Part shown: in pieces, positions 8,531 to 16,854 of the stretch
Layout: the number at the start of each line of letters is the position of its first letter
How positions within the stretch are numbered: the stretch's first letter is position 1
Source: Martelella endophytica
GTDB lineage: Bacteria; Pseudomonadota; Alphaproteobacteria; Rhizobiales; Rhizobiaceae
Direction of reading: 5' to 3'
Assembly (NCBI RefSeq): GCF_000960975.1
Contig: NZ_CP010803.1
Span: 1,701,944-1,765,943 of the forward strand
Length of the DNA: 64,000 nucleotides
Program-made: the position numbers and the translations under genes
Notes under the pieces: generated by a model
What the model saw: only the letters and a program-made list of their open reading frames with translations
The model's database searches: none
Told to the model about the DNA's origin: nothing

Positions 8531-9601
8531 ATGATGGACGTTTCGACAACAGCGTTCGAGGCCGAAGCAGGGGGAGTGCGCTATCGCGCGCTCGCCCGCC
8601 GCAAGATCATGATCCTGATCGGCCTGACGGTGCTGCTTTGTCTGTCCTTCGCCGTCGATCTCGCCTGGGGGCCAGCTCGTTACGGTCTGGGCGAGGTGGT
8701 CGCGGCCCTTTTCAACCCATCCTCGGTATCGCCTCAGGTCCGAACAGTGGTCTGGGACATCCGCATGCCAGTCGCCGTCATGGCGATCGTGGTGGGGGCG
8801 GCCTTGTCTGTCGCCGGCGCGCAGATGCAGACCATCCTCGCCAATCCGCTGGCGAGCCCGTTCACACTGGGAATATCGGCGGCCGCCAGTTTCGGCGCTG
8901 CCCTTGGCATCGTCACGAGCATCGCACTAGTTCCGGTTGCTGCCGGCATGCTGGTTCCCGTCAATGCCTTCATCGTTGCCCTTGCCGCCACGCTCTTCAT
9001 CCATTTCGTCTCCCAGCTTCGCGGCGTATCCGTTCAGACCGTCGTCCTGCTCGGGATTGCGCTGGTGTTCTCGTTTAATGCGCTTCTGGCGTTTCTTCAG
9101 TATCTGGCGTCCGAGCAGGCGCTTTCCGCCGTGGTGTTCTGGACCATGGGCAGCCTGACCAAGGCGACCTGGCCGAAGATCTGGGTGACGCTTGCCGTGC
9201 TCGTCCTCGCGCTTCCGCTCTTTGCCCGCAATGCCTGGGCGCTGACGGCCATCAGGCTCGGTGAGGACAAGGCCGCCAGTTTCGGCATCAATGTCCGGCG
9301 CATTCGCCTCGAGACCATGCTGATCATATCGCTGCTTTCGGCCGTGCCGGTCAGTTTCGTCGGCACGATCGGTTTCGTCGGCCTTGTCGGACCGCATATC
9401 GCGCGCATGATCCTCGGCGAGGACCAGCGGTTCTTCCTTCCAGGCTCCATCCTGTCCGGCGCGCTGCTGCTCTCGGTCACATCGATCGTATCGAAATCCA
9501 TCGTTCCCGGCGTGGTTTTTCCGATTGGCATCATCACAGCCCTGGTGGGCGTCCCGTTCTTCTTTTCGCTCATCATCTCGAACAGGAGCCGGTCATGGTA
9601 G
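8531..9601 (+). CDS. FecCD-type ABC permease
   Basis: A 356-residue membrane protein with about ten hydrophobic segments, typical of the BtuC/FecCD family that imports siderophores, haem or vitamin B12. Family landmarks are visible: RMPVAVMAIVVGAALSVAGAQMQ near residues 77-99, and the GLVGPHIARMILGEDQR segment near residues 282-298, which contacts the ATPase. The coding region overlaps the next gene by seven bases. It starts six bases after the binding protein stop; two ATGs in tandem (8531 and 8534) leave the exact start open by one residue. Confidence 0.92.
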   Translation: MMDVSTTAFEAEAGGVRYRALARRKIMILIGLTVLLCLSFAVDLAWGPARYGLGEVVAALFNPSSVSPQVRTVVWDIRMPVAVMAIVVGAALSVAGAQMQTILANPLASPFTLGISAAASFGAALGIVTSIALVPVAAGMLVPVNAFIVALAATLFIHFVSQLRGVSVQTVVLLGIALVFSFNALLAFLQYLASEQALSAVVFWTMGSLTKATWPKIWVTLAVLVLALPLFARNAWALTAIRLGEDKAASFGINVRRIRLETMLIISLLSAVPVSFVGTIGFVGLVGPHIARMILGEDQRFFLPGSILSGALLLSVTSIVSKSIVPGVVFPIGIITALVGVPFFFSLIISNRSRSW

Positions 9602-10407
9602 CCCTGCAGCTTCAGTCGGTCGGGGCGTATCATGGCAGAAAGCTCTTCGTCGAGGAGGTGACGACGCCTGTGATGAAGGCGGGTGAGCTTATAGCTGTGA
9701 TCGGCCCCAATGCCGCCGGAAAATCGACCCTGTTCAAACGGATTACAGGAATCCTCAAGGGGCCGGGCAATGTGCACATCGAAGGCGCGAGGGCGAAAAG
9801 CCCAATTGCCTATATGCCGCAGGATACATCCGCCAATGCCGTACTGACGGTGTATGAATCGATCCTGCTAGCCCGCAAGCAGGGCAAATCCTGGACAGTC
9901 AGCGACGAGGATACAAGGCTGATCGACACGATCCTGCAGGCGCTGAACATCGCGCCGATTGCCTTCCGGGACCTTGGCGCGCTCTCGGGTGGCCAGCGCC
10001 AGCTTGTTTCGATCGCCCAGGCCCTGTCGCGCCAGCCTGACATCATGCTGATGGACGAGCCGACCAGCGCGCTTGATCTTCACCGGCAGATCGAAGTCCT
10101 TGCCCTAATGAAAAATCAGGCCCGTCAGAACGGGATGATCGTGATGATTGCCATCCACGACCTCAACCAGGCCTTACGTTTTGCCGACAAGGTGCTGGTG
10201 ATCGCGCATGGGCGCTTGCGCGCCTGTGGCCTTCCGCGGGACGTGGTGACGGTCGACATGCTGCGCGAAGTCTACAGGATTGAAGCGCGCATCGAACAAT
10301 GCTCGATGGACTATGACCATGTCATCGTGGACGGAACGACCAGAGTGGAGGCGGTTTCGAAATACTCTGCGGGTGTCAGCCAGCCGAGACCAGAATGTGG
10401 TCTGTAA
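9595..10407 (+). CDS. FecE-type ABC ATPase
   Basis: A 270-residue ATP-binding subunit for the FecBCD-type importer. Walker A GPNAAGKST is at residues 37-45, the Q-loop MPQD near 74-77, signature LSGGQRQ near 129-135 and Walker B IMLMDEP near 149-155, followed by the H-loop IHDL. The ATG lies in the end of the permease gene, so translation is coupled. The C-terminal tail of about 60 residues is typical. It is the last gene of the importer group; no outer-membrane receptor is encoded nearby. Confidence 0.92.
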   Translation: MVALQLQSVGAYHGRKLFVEEVTTPVMKAGELIAVIGPNAAGKSTLFKRITGILKGPGNVHIEGARAKSPIAYMPQDTSANAVLTVYESILLARKQGKSWTVSDEDTRLIDTILQALNIAPIAFRDLGALSGGQRQLVSIAQALSRQPDIMLMDEPTSALDLHRQIEVLALMKNQARQNGMIVMIAIHDLNQALRFADKVLVIAHGRLRACGLPRDVVTVDMLREVYRIEARIEQCSMDYDHVIVDGTTRVEAVSKYSAGVSQPRPECGL

Positions 10408-11272
10408 TCGTTATAATCGCTACACCAGTTTGAAAATGCTGGTCACGGGAGCTATTAAGAGCGACTTGACGGTACACTGCAAACCGACTGGAAAGTGCCG
10501 TAACCTGTCAGGCAGGTTTCCGAATGGCCAGACGGCAAAGCGGACATCGTCCTACATTGCGTGCTGCTACGCTTGCTGACATTTACCTGATAATATGACG
10601 CTACGGCGCAAGCCGCCGTAGCCGCCGCTTGTTGCATCTGCGAAGACGGGTGATCTCCAGAGGCCAGCGAGCGAACAAATCGGCCATTAGCGCGGTGTAA
10701 AATCAAGCGGCTCGACGCACTCGTGACGGGACTCAGAGTGGACTTCTTTGCTGGGTTTAGGAAAACCTGGTTCACCGAACGAACCAACGCCAATTGCGAC
10801 CATGTCCGGTTTTCGTGACGGAGGAACGCTGATAACTCTTGTAACTCCCACTGACTTTGATGCTTCCTTTTGGGAAAAAGGCTGCAATTCCATAAGGGGC
10901 GCCAGTACGTCCTTAGCAGGCAATGCAGTGGCAAAGCGAGACGAGTTCCAGTTCACCAGCACTTTCAGGCTACGACACGAACAGGTTGCTTCTCGCGTCA
11001 AACCGGACTCCCAAAGAACACTCCAAGTATCATTGAAAATCGTAATCGTGAAATAGGGGGCGTTCCGTAGGGGACACAGCGGGCTCGAGGTGGTCCTGCG
11101 GCCGGGCGCGGCAATGATCGTGGTGACCAGGCTCGTGCCCGCGTCATTCACGGCCCATTGCGGTCGTTCATTCTTTCCGCAGCGAACTTCCGCTTCCCCG
11201 CCCTATCCGGACCTTTTAGCAGAGCGCAGCGAATGGCTACTTGCGGCATCTGGGGCCACAATCGCGAACGAC
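10408..11272. other. gene-poor stretch left of the IS21 element
   Basis: 865 bases between the importer ATPase and the insertion sequence. The composition is less GC-rich and codon bias is weak in every frame. Several frames of 100-160 codons overlap on both strands without recognisable domains. The short hairpin-like GCGCAAGCCGCCGTAGCCGCC area near 10610-10630 is not convincing. I read the stretch as decayed DNA at an insertion-prone site. Confidence 0.4.
10687..11151 (-). CDS. possible hypothetical protein, unrecognised
   Basis: A 154-codon minus-strand frame. The interior (PYFTITIFNDTWSVLWESG, then a Pro/Ser/Lys-rich C-terminal half) reads more like protein than the competing frames, but no family is recognised and the start is uncertain. 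There is no convincing ribosome binding site. It may equally be a fragment of an older gene. It lies in the gene-poor stretch next to the IS21 insertion. Confidence 0.2.
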   Translation of the reverse strand: MNDAGTSLVTTIIAAPGRRTTSSPLCPLRNAPYFTITIFNDTWSVLWESGLTREATCSCRSLKVLVNWNSSRFATALPAKDVLAPLMELQPFSQKEASKSVGVTRVISVPPSRKPDMVAIGVGSFGEPGFPKPSKEVHSESRHECVEPLDFTPR

Positions 11273-11331
11273 TGTCATCGCCGGAGCAATACTCCCCAAT
11301 AGTGCCGTTTGAATCTTCCCCATGCGCTGCT

Positions 11332-11371
11332 GCCGCCGGTCTTCCGGGGCGAGCCCCGGAAGACCGGCGGC
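11332..11371. repeat. perfect 19-bp inverted repeat with a 2-base loop
   Basis: GCCGCCGGTCTTCCGGGGC at 11332-11350 is followed after GA by its exact complement at 11353-11371. It lies inside the IS21 element, between the left end and istA, 25 bases before the istA start. In RNA it would form a very stable hairpin. It might stop readthrough transcription from outside into istA, as is known for other insertion sequences. There is no T-run after it. A nested repetitive element is the alternative. Confidence 0.75.
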
Positions 11372-11395
11372 GCGTCATCGCCGATACTTCTTCCG

Positions 11396-12677
11396 ATGGT
11401 CGGAAGGGGGATTTTGGTGATCAAGCTGAGGGAGACAATTATGATACTGGATCTGCATCAACAGGGGCTGACGGTGTCGGCCATTTCCAGAGAAACGGGC
11501 ATCGACCGCAAGACGGTGCGCAAATACATAGAGCGCGGCCTTGAGGCTCCAGCCTATGGCCCCAGAAAGCCTCGGGCAACGGTGATCGATCCGTTTGCTT
11601 CTTATCTGCGGGAGCGCGTGAAGGCCTACCCCGGGCCTGACCGGGAGCCGGTTATTTCGAGAACTGCGCGAGCGAGGCTATAAGGGCGGCTACACCGCCG
11701 TGACGGATTTTCTTCGCGATGCGCGGCCTCCGGCCAGCCAGGGTTTCGAAGTGCGCTTTGAGACGCCGCCCGGCGAGCAGGCCCAGGTCGATTTCGCCCA
11801 ATTTCATGTCATATTCACCGACGAACCAATGACGCCGAGGATTGTGTGGCTGTTCTCGATGGTGCTGGGGCATAGCCGCCTCATCTGGGCGCGCTTCGTC
11901 ATGCATCAGAACCTGCCGACCGTCCTGCGCTGCCATATCGCTGCGTTCGAAGCCCTTGGCGGCGCTCCAAGGGAGGTGCTTTATGATCGGATGAAGACTG
12001 CCGTTATCGGCGAAGGGCAGACGGAGGGCATCATCTACAATCGTGCGCTCATCGATCTGGCACGCCACTACGGTTTCCATCCCAAGGCATGCAAACCTTA
12101 TCGTGCCAAGACGAAGGGCAAGGTCGAGCGGCCGTTCCGTTATATCCGAGAGGACTTCTTCCTGGCCCGCTCGTTTCGCAATCTCGATGACCTGAATGCC
12201 CAGTTGCGGCACTGGCTGGACACTGTTGCCAATCCGAGAAAGCATGCCACGACCCTTCGCGTCGTCAACGAAGCCTTTGCCGAAGAGCGGCCGCACCTGC
12301 GGCCGTTACCGCTGGCACCGTTCAAATCCGTTCTCAAGCTTGAGCGCCGCGTGTCGCGGGAAGGCATGGTCAGCGTTGGTGGCAATGCCTATAGCGTCCC
12401 TGATGCCACGCGCAGTCGGACGGTTGAGGTCCATTCGTTCGCCGACGAGGTCCGGATCTTCGAGAACGGCACCCTGATCGCAGCTCATCCCGTCTTGGAG
12501 GGCCGTAAGCAGCGCCGGGTTCATCCGGATCATCGGCGATCCATTCACCCGCAACTCCGGCCGGGGGCACGGCAGGAATCCCATATTGTCAAACCCGCCG
12601 GCGACATCGTGCTCCAGCGGTCGCTCGCCTTCTATGATGCCGTTGGCAAGGTGCTGGCACAGGAGAACCGGCCATGA
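11396..12677 (+). pseudogene. istA: istA, IS21 transposase, frameshifted
   Basis: The N-terminal part (11396-about 11635) has the IstA helix-turn-helix (LDLHQQGLTVSAISRETGIDRKTVRKYI). The frame then runs into TAA at 11681-11683. The remainder continues in another frame, from PGLTGSRLFRELRERGY through TAVTDFLRD to 12677, with the DDE integrase core: QVDFAQ (first Asp), then VLYDRMKTAV (second Asp region) and KGKVERPFRYIRE (Glu). One extra base in the run TACCCCGGGCC near 11628-11635 accounts for the shift. The end overlaps istB by four bases. A programmed shift is not known for this family, so I call it a mutation. Confidence 0.85.
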
Positions 12678-13552
12678 GCGCGACCCTCGATCCTGTTCCG
12701 TCGATGATCGACCGTATCCGTCATGATCTCGTCGGACTGAAGATGCCGCGCGCACTGGAAGCGCTCGACCATGTCGTGCGTCGCCTCGAACACGGCGAGC
12801 TGTCGGCACTTGAGGCCATCGATATCCTCTTGTCGGAGGAACTGACGCTGCGCGAGAACAGCCGCATCAAGACGGCTCTGCGCATGGGCAGACTTGCAAC
12901 CATCAAGACGCTCGCCGGCTTCGATTTCACATTCCAGCCTTCACTCGACCGCGATCGCATTCTGACCCTGGCCCAGCTCGGCTTCGTCGACCGTCACGAA
13001 GCGGTGCATTTCCTCGGCCCTCCGGGAACGGGCAAGAGCCATCTCGCCACAGCGCTCGGCGTCGAAGCCGTGAAGGCCGGAAAGAGCGTTTACTTTACCA
13101 CACTCGCAGACCTGATCGCTTCGCTTGCCAAATCTGAACGGGAAGGCAGGCTGCAGGAGCGCATTCGCTTCTTCTGCAGGCCGAGCCTGCTCATCGTCGA
13201 CGAGATCGGCTATCTGCCGGTCGTCCAGGGCGGCGGCAATCTGTTCTTCCAGCTTGTCAACGCCCGCTATGAACGCGGCGCCATGATCCTGACGTCAAAC
13301 CGCGGCTTTGCAGAATGGGGCGATGTCTTCGGCGATCCCGTCGTCGCAACGGCACTGCTCGACAGATTGCTCCATCATGCCGTCGTCATACAGATCGAAG
13401 GCTCCAGCTACCGGCTGCGGCAGCACGCTGAACTCATGCCGGAACATGTCCGCTCGAAAGCGCTGATCGCGCCGCCCGCATTCACACCACCTCAAAAGCC
13501 GCGAGGCCGACCCCCGAAAAATCCTCAAGCCATGTCGTCGACAGCGGCATAA
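12674..13552 (+). CDS. istB: IstB, IS21 transposition helper ATPase
   Basis: A 292-residue AAA+ (DnaC-like) ATPase that assists IstA by remodelling target DNA. Walker A GPPGTGKS is at residues 115-122, Walker B LLIVDEIGYLPV near 173-184, followed by sensor I TSNRGF. The ATG overlaps the istA stop, as in other IS21 elements. The C-terminal tail is rich in Pro/Lys/Arg (PPQKPRGRPPKNP), somewhat longer than the minimum for the family. The gene looks intact. Confidence 0.95.
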   Translation: MSATLDPVPSMIDRIRHDLVGLKMPRALEALDHVVRRLEHGELSALEAIDILLSEELTLRENSRIKTALRMGRLATIKTLAGFDFTFQPSLDRDRILTLAQLGFVDRHEAVHFLGPPGTGKSHLATALGVEAVKAGKSVYFTTLADLIASLAKSEREGRLQERIRFFCRPSLLIVDEIGYLPVVQGGGNLFFQLVNARYERGAMILTSNRGFAEWGDVFGDPVVATALLDRLLHHAVVIQIEGSSYRLRQHAELMPEHVRSKALIAPPAFTPPQKPRGRPPKNPQAMSSTAA

Positions 13553-13613
13553 CTGGGGAATTTTACTTCGGCACTTCTGGGGAAATTTCACGCGGCATTG
13601 ACAACGACCAGCT

Positions 13614-13784
13614 TGGAGGCGAAAAGAAGCCTTTCGCGCGTCCGCTGTGCTCCAGGTATATGGTCATTCTGATGAGCTGCTTCAGGTGTTGAAAGGTTTG
13701 ATTCCAAAAAGCGTTGAGCCGCTCAGCCTTGACGCGTTACGTTTGCCGGGCAAAAATTCTGTTTTGATCAAGACGCTCCGATAG
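13614..13784 (+). pseudogene. C-terminal remnant of an unknown gene cut by IS21
   Basis: Just right of the insertion a 56-codon open stretch, ending TAG at 13782-13784, has protein-like composition (VLQVYGHSDELLQVLKGLIP, then SVEPLSLDALRLPG). The frame runs back to the IS end without a start. No family was recognised. If the IS is removed with one copy of ACGAC, the frame continues into the sequence left of the element, so it may be the tail of an interrupted gene. Confidence 0.35.
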
Positions 13785-13896
13785 CTCCAACAAAGGGCTT
13801 CGCGCCTTCAGCCCTTGCCTCGGAATCTTGCTTCCTGTAGTCGCCGGAAGAATTTTGCAATTTGGCTCCGTCTCATAAAAGTCGACATATCCGGCC

Positions 13897-13927
13897 TTGA
13901 CCTTCCAGTTGCTGGAATCTCCATATG
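13897..13927 (+). promoter_or_regulatory. CueR/HmrR-type copper-responsive promoter of copA
   Basis: A -35 element TTGACC (13897-13902) and a -10-like CATATG (13922-13927) are separated by 19 bases, the over-long spacer characteristic of MerR-family promoters. The spacer holds the dyad TTCCAG-TTG-CTGGAA (13903-13908 and 13912-13917), with ACCTTCC at its left edge as in CueR operators. It ends 30 bases before the copA start. The cognate activator gene is not in the window. Confidence 0.75.
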
Positions 13928-13957
13928 TTGGAAAACGCACTTATCAGGAGGCCTCGA

Positions 13958-16303
13958 ATGCAGCATTCGCACATGAGCCACGGGGGCGTTTCCGGCCATA
14001 GCGGAAATACTACGGGTGAGACCGTGACGCGCGACCCGGTCTGCGGCATGTCGGTCGACCGCGCCAGCACCAGCCATGTGGTCAAACACGGCGGCGAAAA
14101 CTATTACTTCTGCTCCAACGGTTGCAAGGCGAAGTTCGAAGCCGATCCGGAGCACTACACCGCCGAGCACGCAGAGGCCGAAGCGCAGCCGGAGGGTACG
14201 CTCTATACCTGCCCGATGCATCCTGAGGTCGTGGAGGATCACCCCGGCAATTGCCCGAAATGCGGCATGGCACTGGAGCCGATGACGCCTTCCGCCGATA
14301 CAGGCCCCAATCCCGAATATATCGATTTCAAGCGCAGATTGATGATCGCCGCGCCGCTGGCGCTCGCCGTCTTCATTCTCGAGATGGGCAGTCATCTGGG
14401 CCTGCCCTTCGAGGATTGGTTCGGTCACACGCTGTTCGGCTGGCTGCAATTCGCTCTGGCGACGCCAGTGCTGATGATCTGCTGGCCGTTCTTCGAGCGA
14501 GGCTTGGCCTCGATCGAAAACAAAAGCCCAAACATGTGGACTCTGATCGCGCTTGGAACCGGGGCGGCTTATGTCTTCTCCGTCGTCTCGCTTGTCGCGC
14601 CCGGCCTGTTTCCGGCGGCAATGCGCGATTCGATGGGCATGGCCCCGGTCTATTTCGAAGCCGCAGCCGTCATTCTGGTGCTGGTGCTGATCGGCCAGGT
14701 GATGGAACTTGCCGCGCGCGAACGGACGGGCGACGCAATCCGGGCGCTTCTGGATCTCGCGCCGAAGACCGCGCGCAAGGTCACCGACAGCGGCGAGGAG
14801 GATGTGCCCGTCGAAACGCTGCAGGCGGGCGATGTGCTGCGCGTGCGGCCCGGCGAGAGCGTGCCGGTCGACGGCATCGTCACCGAAGGCCGCTCGTCGG
14901 TCGACGAAAGCATGATTACCGGCGAGCCTGTGCCGGTTGAAAAGAGCGAGGGCGAGCCGGTGACCGGCGGCACGCTCAACAAGAATGGCAGCTTCCTGAT
15001 GCGCGCCGAAAGCGTCGGCGCAGAGACGACGCTCTCCCGGATCGTCGACATGGTCTCCAAGGCCCAGCGATCGCGCGCGCCGATCCAGGCGATGGCGGAC
15101 CGGGTGGCATCCTATTTCGTGCCGGCCGTCGTCGCGGTGGCGGTGATCGCCTTTCTGGCCTGGCTGGCGTTCGGCCCCTCGCCCGCCCTTTCCTATGCCT
15201 TCGTCGCGGCGGTTTCGGTGCTGATCATCGCCTGCCCCTGTGCGCTGGGCCTTGCAACGCCGATGTCGATCATGGTCGCGACCGGGCGCGGCGCAAATGC
15301 GGGCGTGCTGATCCGCGATGCGGAAGCGCTGGAGCGCTTCTCGAAGGTCGACGTGCTGGTGGTCGACAAGACGGGCACGCTGACTGAAGGCAAACCTGCG
15401 CTCACAGATGCCGAGCCGCTGGACGGGTTCGACCGTCTAGACCTGCTTTCGCTTGCGGGAGCGCTTGAGCGCGGCTCCGAGCATCCGCTCGCCGAAGCGA
15501 TCGTCGCCGGTGCCCGCGAGGCGGAAGCGCCCGAACGCGAAAGCCGCGATTTCGATGCCGTCACCGGCCAGGGCGTGACCGGAACGGTTGGTGGACGCAA
15601 GGCGGCGCTCGGAAACGCTGCGCTGATGGAGGCTGAAGGCATCGATGTCAGCACCTTGCGGGAACGCGTCACCATGCTTCAGGGCGAAGGCAAGACCGCG
15701 ATGTTCGTCGCCGTCGACGGCACGGCGGCCGGGATTGTTGCCGTAGCAGACCGCATCAAGGACACCACCCCGGATGCGATCCGCGCGCTGCACGAGGCGG
15801 GCCTGCGCATCGTGATGGCGACCGGAGATGCCGAGGCGACCGCGAAAGCCGTGGCGCTAACGCTCGGGATCGACGAGGTCCATGCCGGGGTGAGCCCGCA
15901 GGACAAGCACGACCTGATCGAGCGCCTTCGCCGCGACGGCCGCGCGGTCGCCATGGCGGGCGACGGTGTCAACGACGCGCCGGCGCTTGCGGCGGCCGAT
16001 GTCGGGATCGCGATGGGCACCGGCGCGGATGTCGCGGTCGAAAGCGCCGGCATCACCCTGGTCAAGGGCGACCTGAAAGGGATCGTGCGCGCCCGTCACC
16101 TTGCCGAGGCGACGATGGCCAATATCCGCCAGAACCTGTTCTTCGCGTTCGTCTACAACACCGCGGGCGTGCCGCTCGCCGCCGGAATCCTCTACCCCTT
16201 CTTCGGCCTGCTGCTTTCGCCGATCATCGCGGCCGCGGCGATGAGCCTGTCCTCGGTCTCGGTCATCGGCAATGCGCTCAGGTTGCGGGTGACGAAGCTA
16301 TAG
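13958..16303 (+). CDS. copA: copper-exporting P1B-type ATPase
   Basis: A 781-residue P1B ATPase that pumps Cu(I) out of the cytoplasm. In place of the usual CxxC HMA domain the N-terminus has a His-rich start, a YHS domain (DPVCGM at 26-31, paired Cys at 52 and 56) and a heavy-metal-binding YTCPMHPEV segment (83-91) with CPKCGM (99-104). The membrane metal site CPC is at 426-428, the phosphorylated Asp is D470 (DKTGT), and GDGVNDAP is at 668-675; the SEHPL segment is also present. ATG 13958 has AGGAGG six bases upstream. An ATG at 13925 would sit inside the promoter -10 and is rejected. YHS-type CopA proteins are common in rhizobia. Confidence 0.97.
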   Translation: MQHSHMSHGGVSGHSGNTTGETVTRDPVCGMSVDRASTSHVVKHGGENYYFCSNGCKAKFEADPEHYTAEHAEAEAQPEGTLYTCPMHPEVVEDHPGNCPKCGMALEPMTPSADTGPNPEYIDFKRRLMIAAPLALAVFILEMGSHLGLPFEDWFGHTLFGWLQFALATPVLMICWPFFERGLASIENKSPNMWTLIALGTGAAYVFSVVSLVAPGLFPAAMRDSMGMAPVYFEAAAVILVLVLIGQVMELAARERTGDAIRALLDLAPKTARKVTDSGEEDVPVETLQAGDVLRVRPGESVPVDGIVTEGRSSVDESMITGEPVPVEKSEGEPVTGGTLNKNGSFLMRAESVGAETTLSRIVDMVSKAQRSRAPIQAMADRVASYFVPAVVAVAVIAFLAWLAFGPSPALSYAFVAAVSVLIIACPCALGLATPMSIMVATGRGANAGVLIRDAEALERFSKVDVLVVDKTGTLTEGKPALTDAEPLDGFDRLDLLSLAGALERGSEHPLAEAIVAGAREAEAPERESRDFDAVTGQGVTGTVGGRKAALGNAALMEAEGIDVSTLRERVTMLQGEGKTAMFVAVDGTAAGIVAVADRIKDTTPDAIRALHEAGLRIVMATGDAEATAKAVALTLGIDEVHAGVSPQDKHDLIERLRRDGRAVAMAGDGVNDAPALAAADVGIAMGTGADVAVESAGITLVKGDLKGIVRARHLAEATMANIRQNLFFAFVYNTAGVPLAAGILYPFFGLLLSPIIAAAAMSLSSVSVIGNALRLRVTKL

Positions 16304-16415
16304 GGCTGCCTTTGCTTCGAGACCTGCAGGACGCCGCAACAAGGCCCAAGATCAGCCATGATCGGCCTGCATTCTCTTCGGGCCACCGAAGCGCAGAAGG
16401 CTTCCGGAGAATGGA

Positions 16416-16784
16416 TTGGACATGACGGTCATGCGGAAAATGAGGGCGGCGGTGAAGGTGCTGTGCATTGTCACGGCCATGCTTCTCGGCGTGCTTTCTC
16501 CCTCCGTGGGCAGCGCCGCCACGCATTGCGTAACCGCGCCTGAGCCCGCAATGCACCACGCGCAGCCCGCCGACGCCCTGCATGACATGGGCCACCGAAC
16601 CGATCATTCCGGGGCAAAAGACTGCTGCCTCGCCATCTGCGGCCTGCCGGCCGGCATCGCGCCGGGGCAGCCTTCGGGCCTGCTGATGCGGATTGTCGGG
16701 AACCTCACCTTCCCAGATCCCTCCGCGCGCCTGAAAGACCATTCCGTTCCGCCCGATCTCGAGCCTCCCCGCTCCCTCGCATGA
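16416..16784 (+). CDS. small secreted Cys/His/Met-rich protein of the copper module
   Basis: A 122-residue protein with an N-terminal signal-like segment (KVLCIVTAMLLGVLSPSVGSAA, residues about 14-35). The mature part has several potential metal ligands: CVTAPEPAMHHA, HDMGHRTDHSG, and a CCLAIC cluster. It resembles the short DUF2946-type proteins found beside copper genes. It lies between copA and the multicopper oxidase, same strand, so a periplasmic copper-binding role is plausible (inference). The exact start is uncertain among ATGs at 16416, 16422 and 16431. Confidence 0.6.
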   Translation: MDMTVMRKMRAAVKVLCIVTAMLLGVLSPSVGSAATHCVTAPEPAMHHAQPADALHDMGHRTDHSGAKDCCLAICGLPAGIAPGQPSGLLMRIVGNLTFPDPSARLKDHSVPPDLEPPRSLA

Positions 16785-16854
16785 ACTGCCGGATATGCCG
16801 GCCATCCTTCATGTGACAATGCCGGTCCGATGACCGGTCATCGGGAGACCAATC

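Larger units (their letters stand above)
11273..13603 (+). mobile_element. IS21-family insertion sequence with target duplication
   Basis: A 2331-base element carrying istA and istB. The left end TGTCATCGCCG and the inverted right end TGTCAATGCCG agree and remain alignable without gaps for about 50 bases; both ends contain two TCCCCA blocks around a shared AGTGCCG. The outermost bases are TGT and ACA. The element is flanked by the same five bases, ACGAC, at 11268-11272 and 13604-13608, a direct target duplication of the length expected for IS21-type transposition. Because istA is frameshifted, the copy is probably no longer able to move by itself. Confidence 0.88.

Noticed and set aside
10455..10934. 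A 159-codon minus-strand frame
   Set aside because: Ser/Cys/Arg-rich, no domain, overlaps other frames of equal length; likely random.
11628..11640. Programmed frameshift in istA
   Set aside because: IS21 istA is normally one frame; a plain one-base gain near the CCCC run explains the shift, and no slippery heptamer with stimulator was seen.
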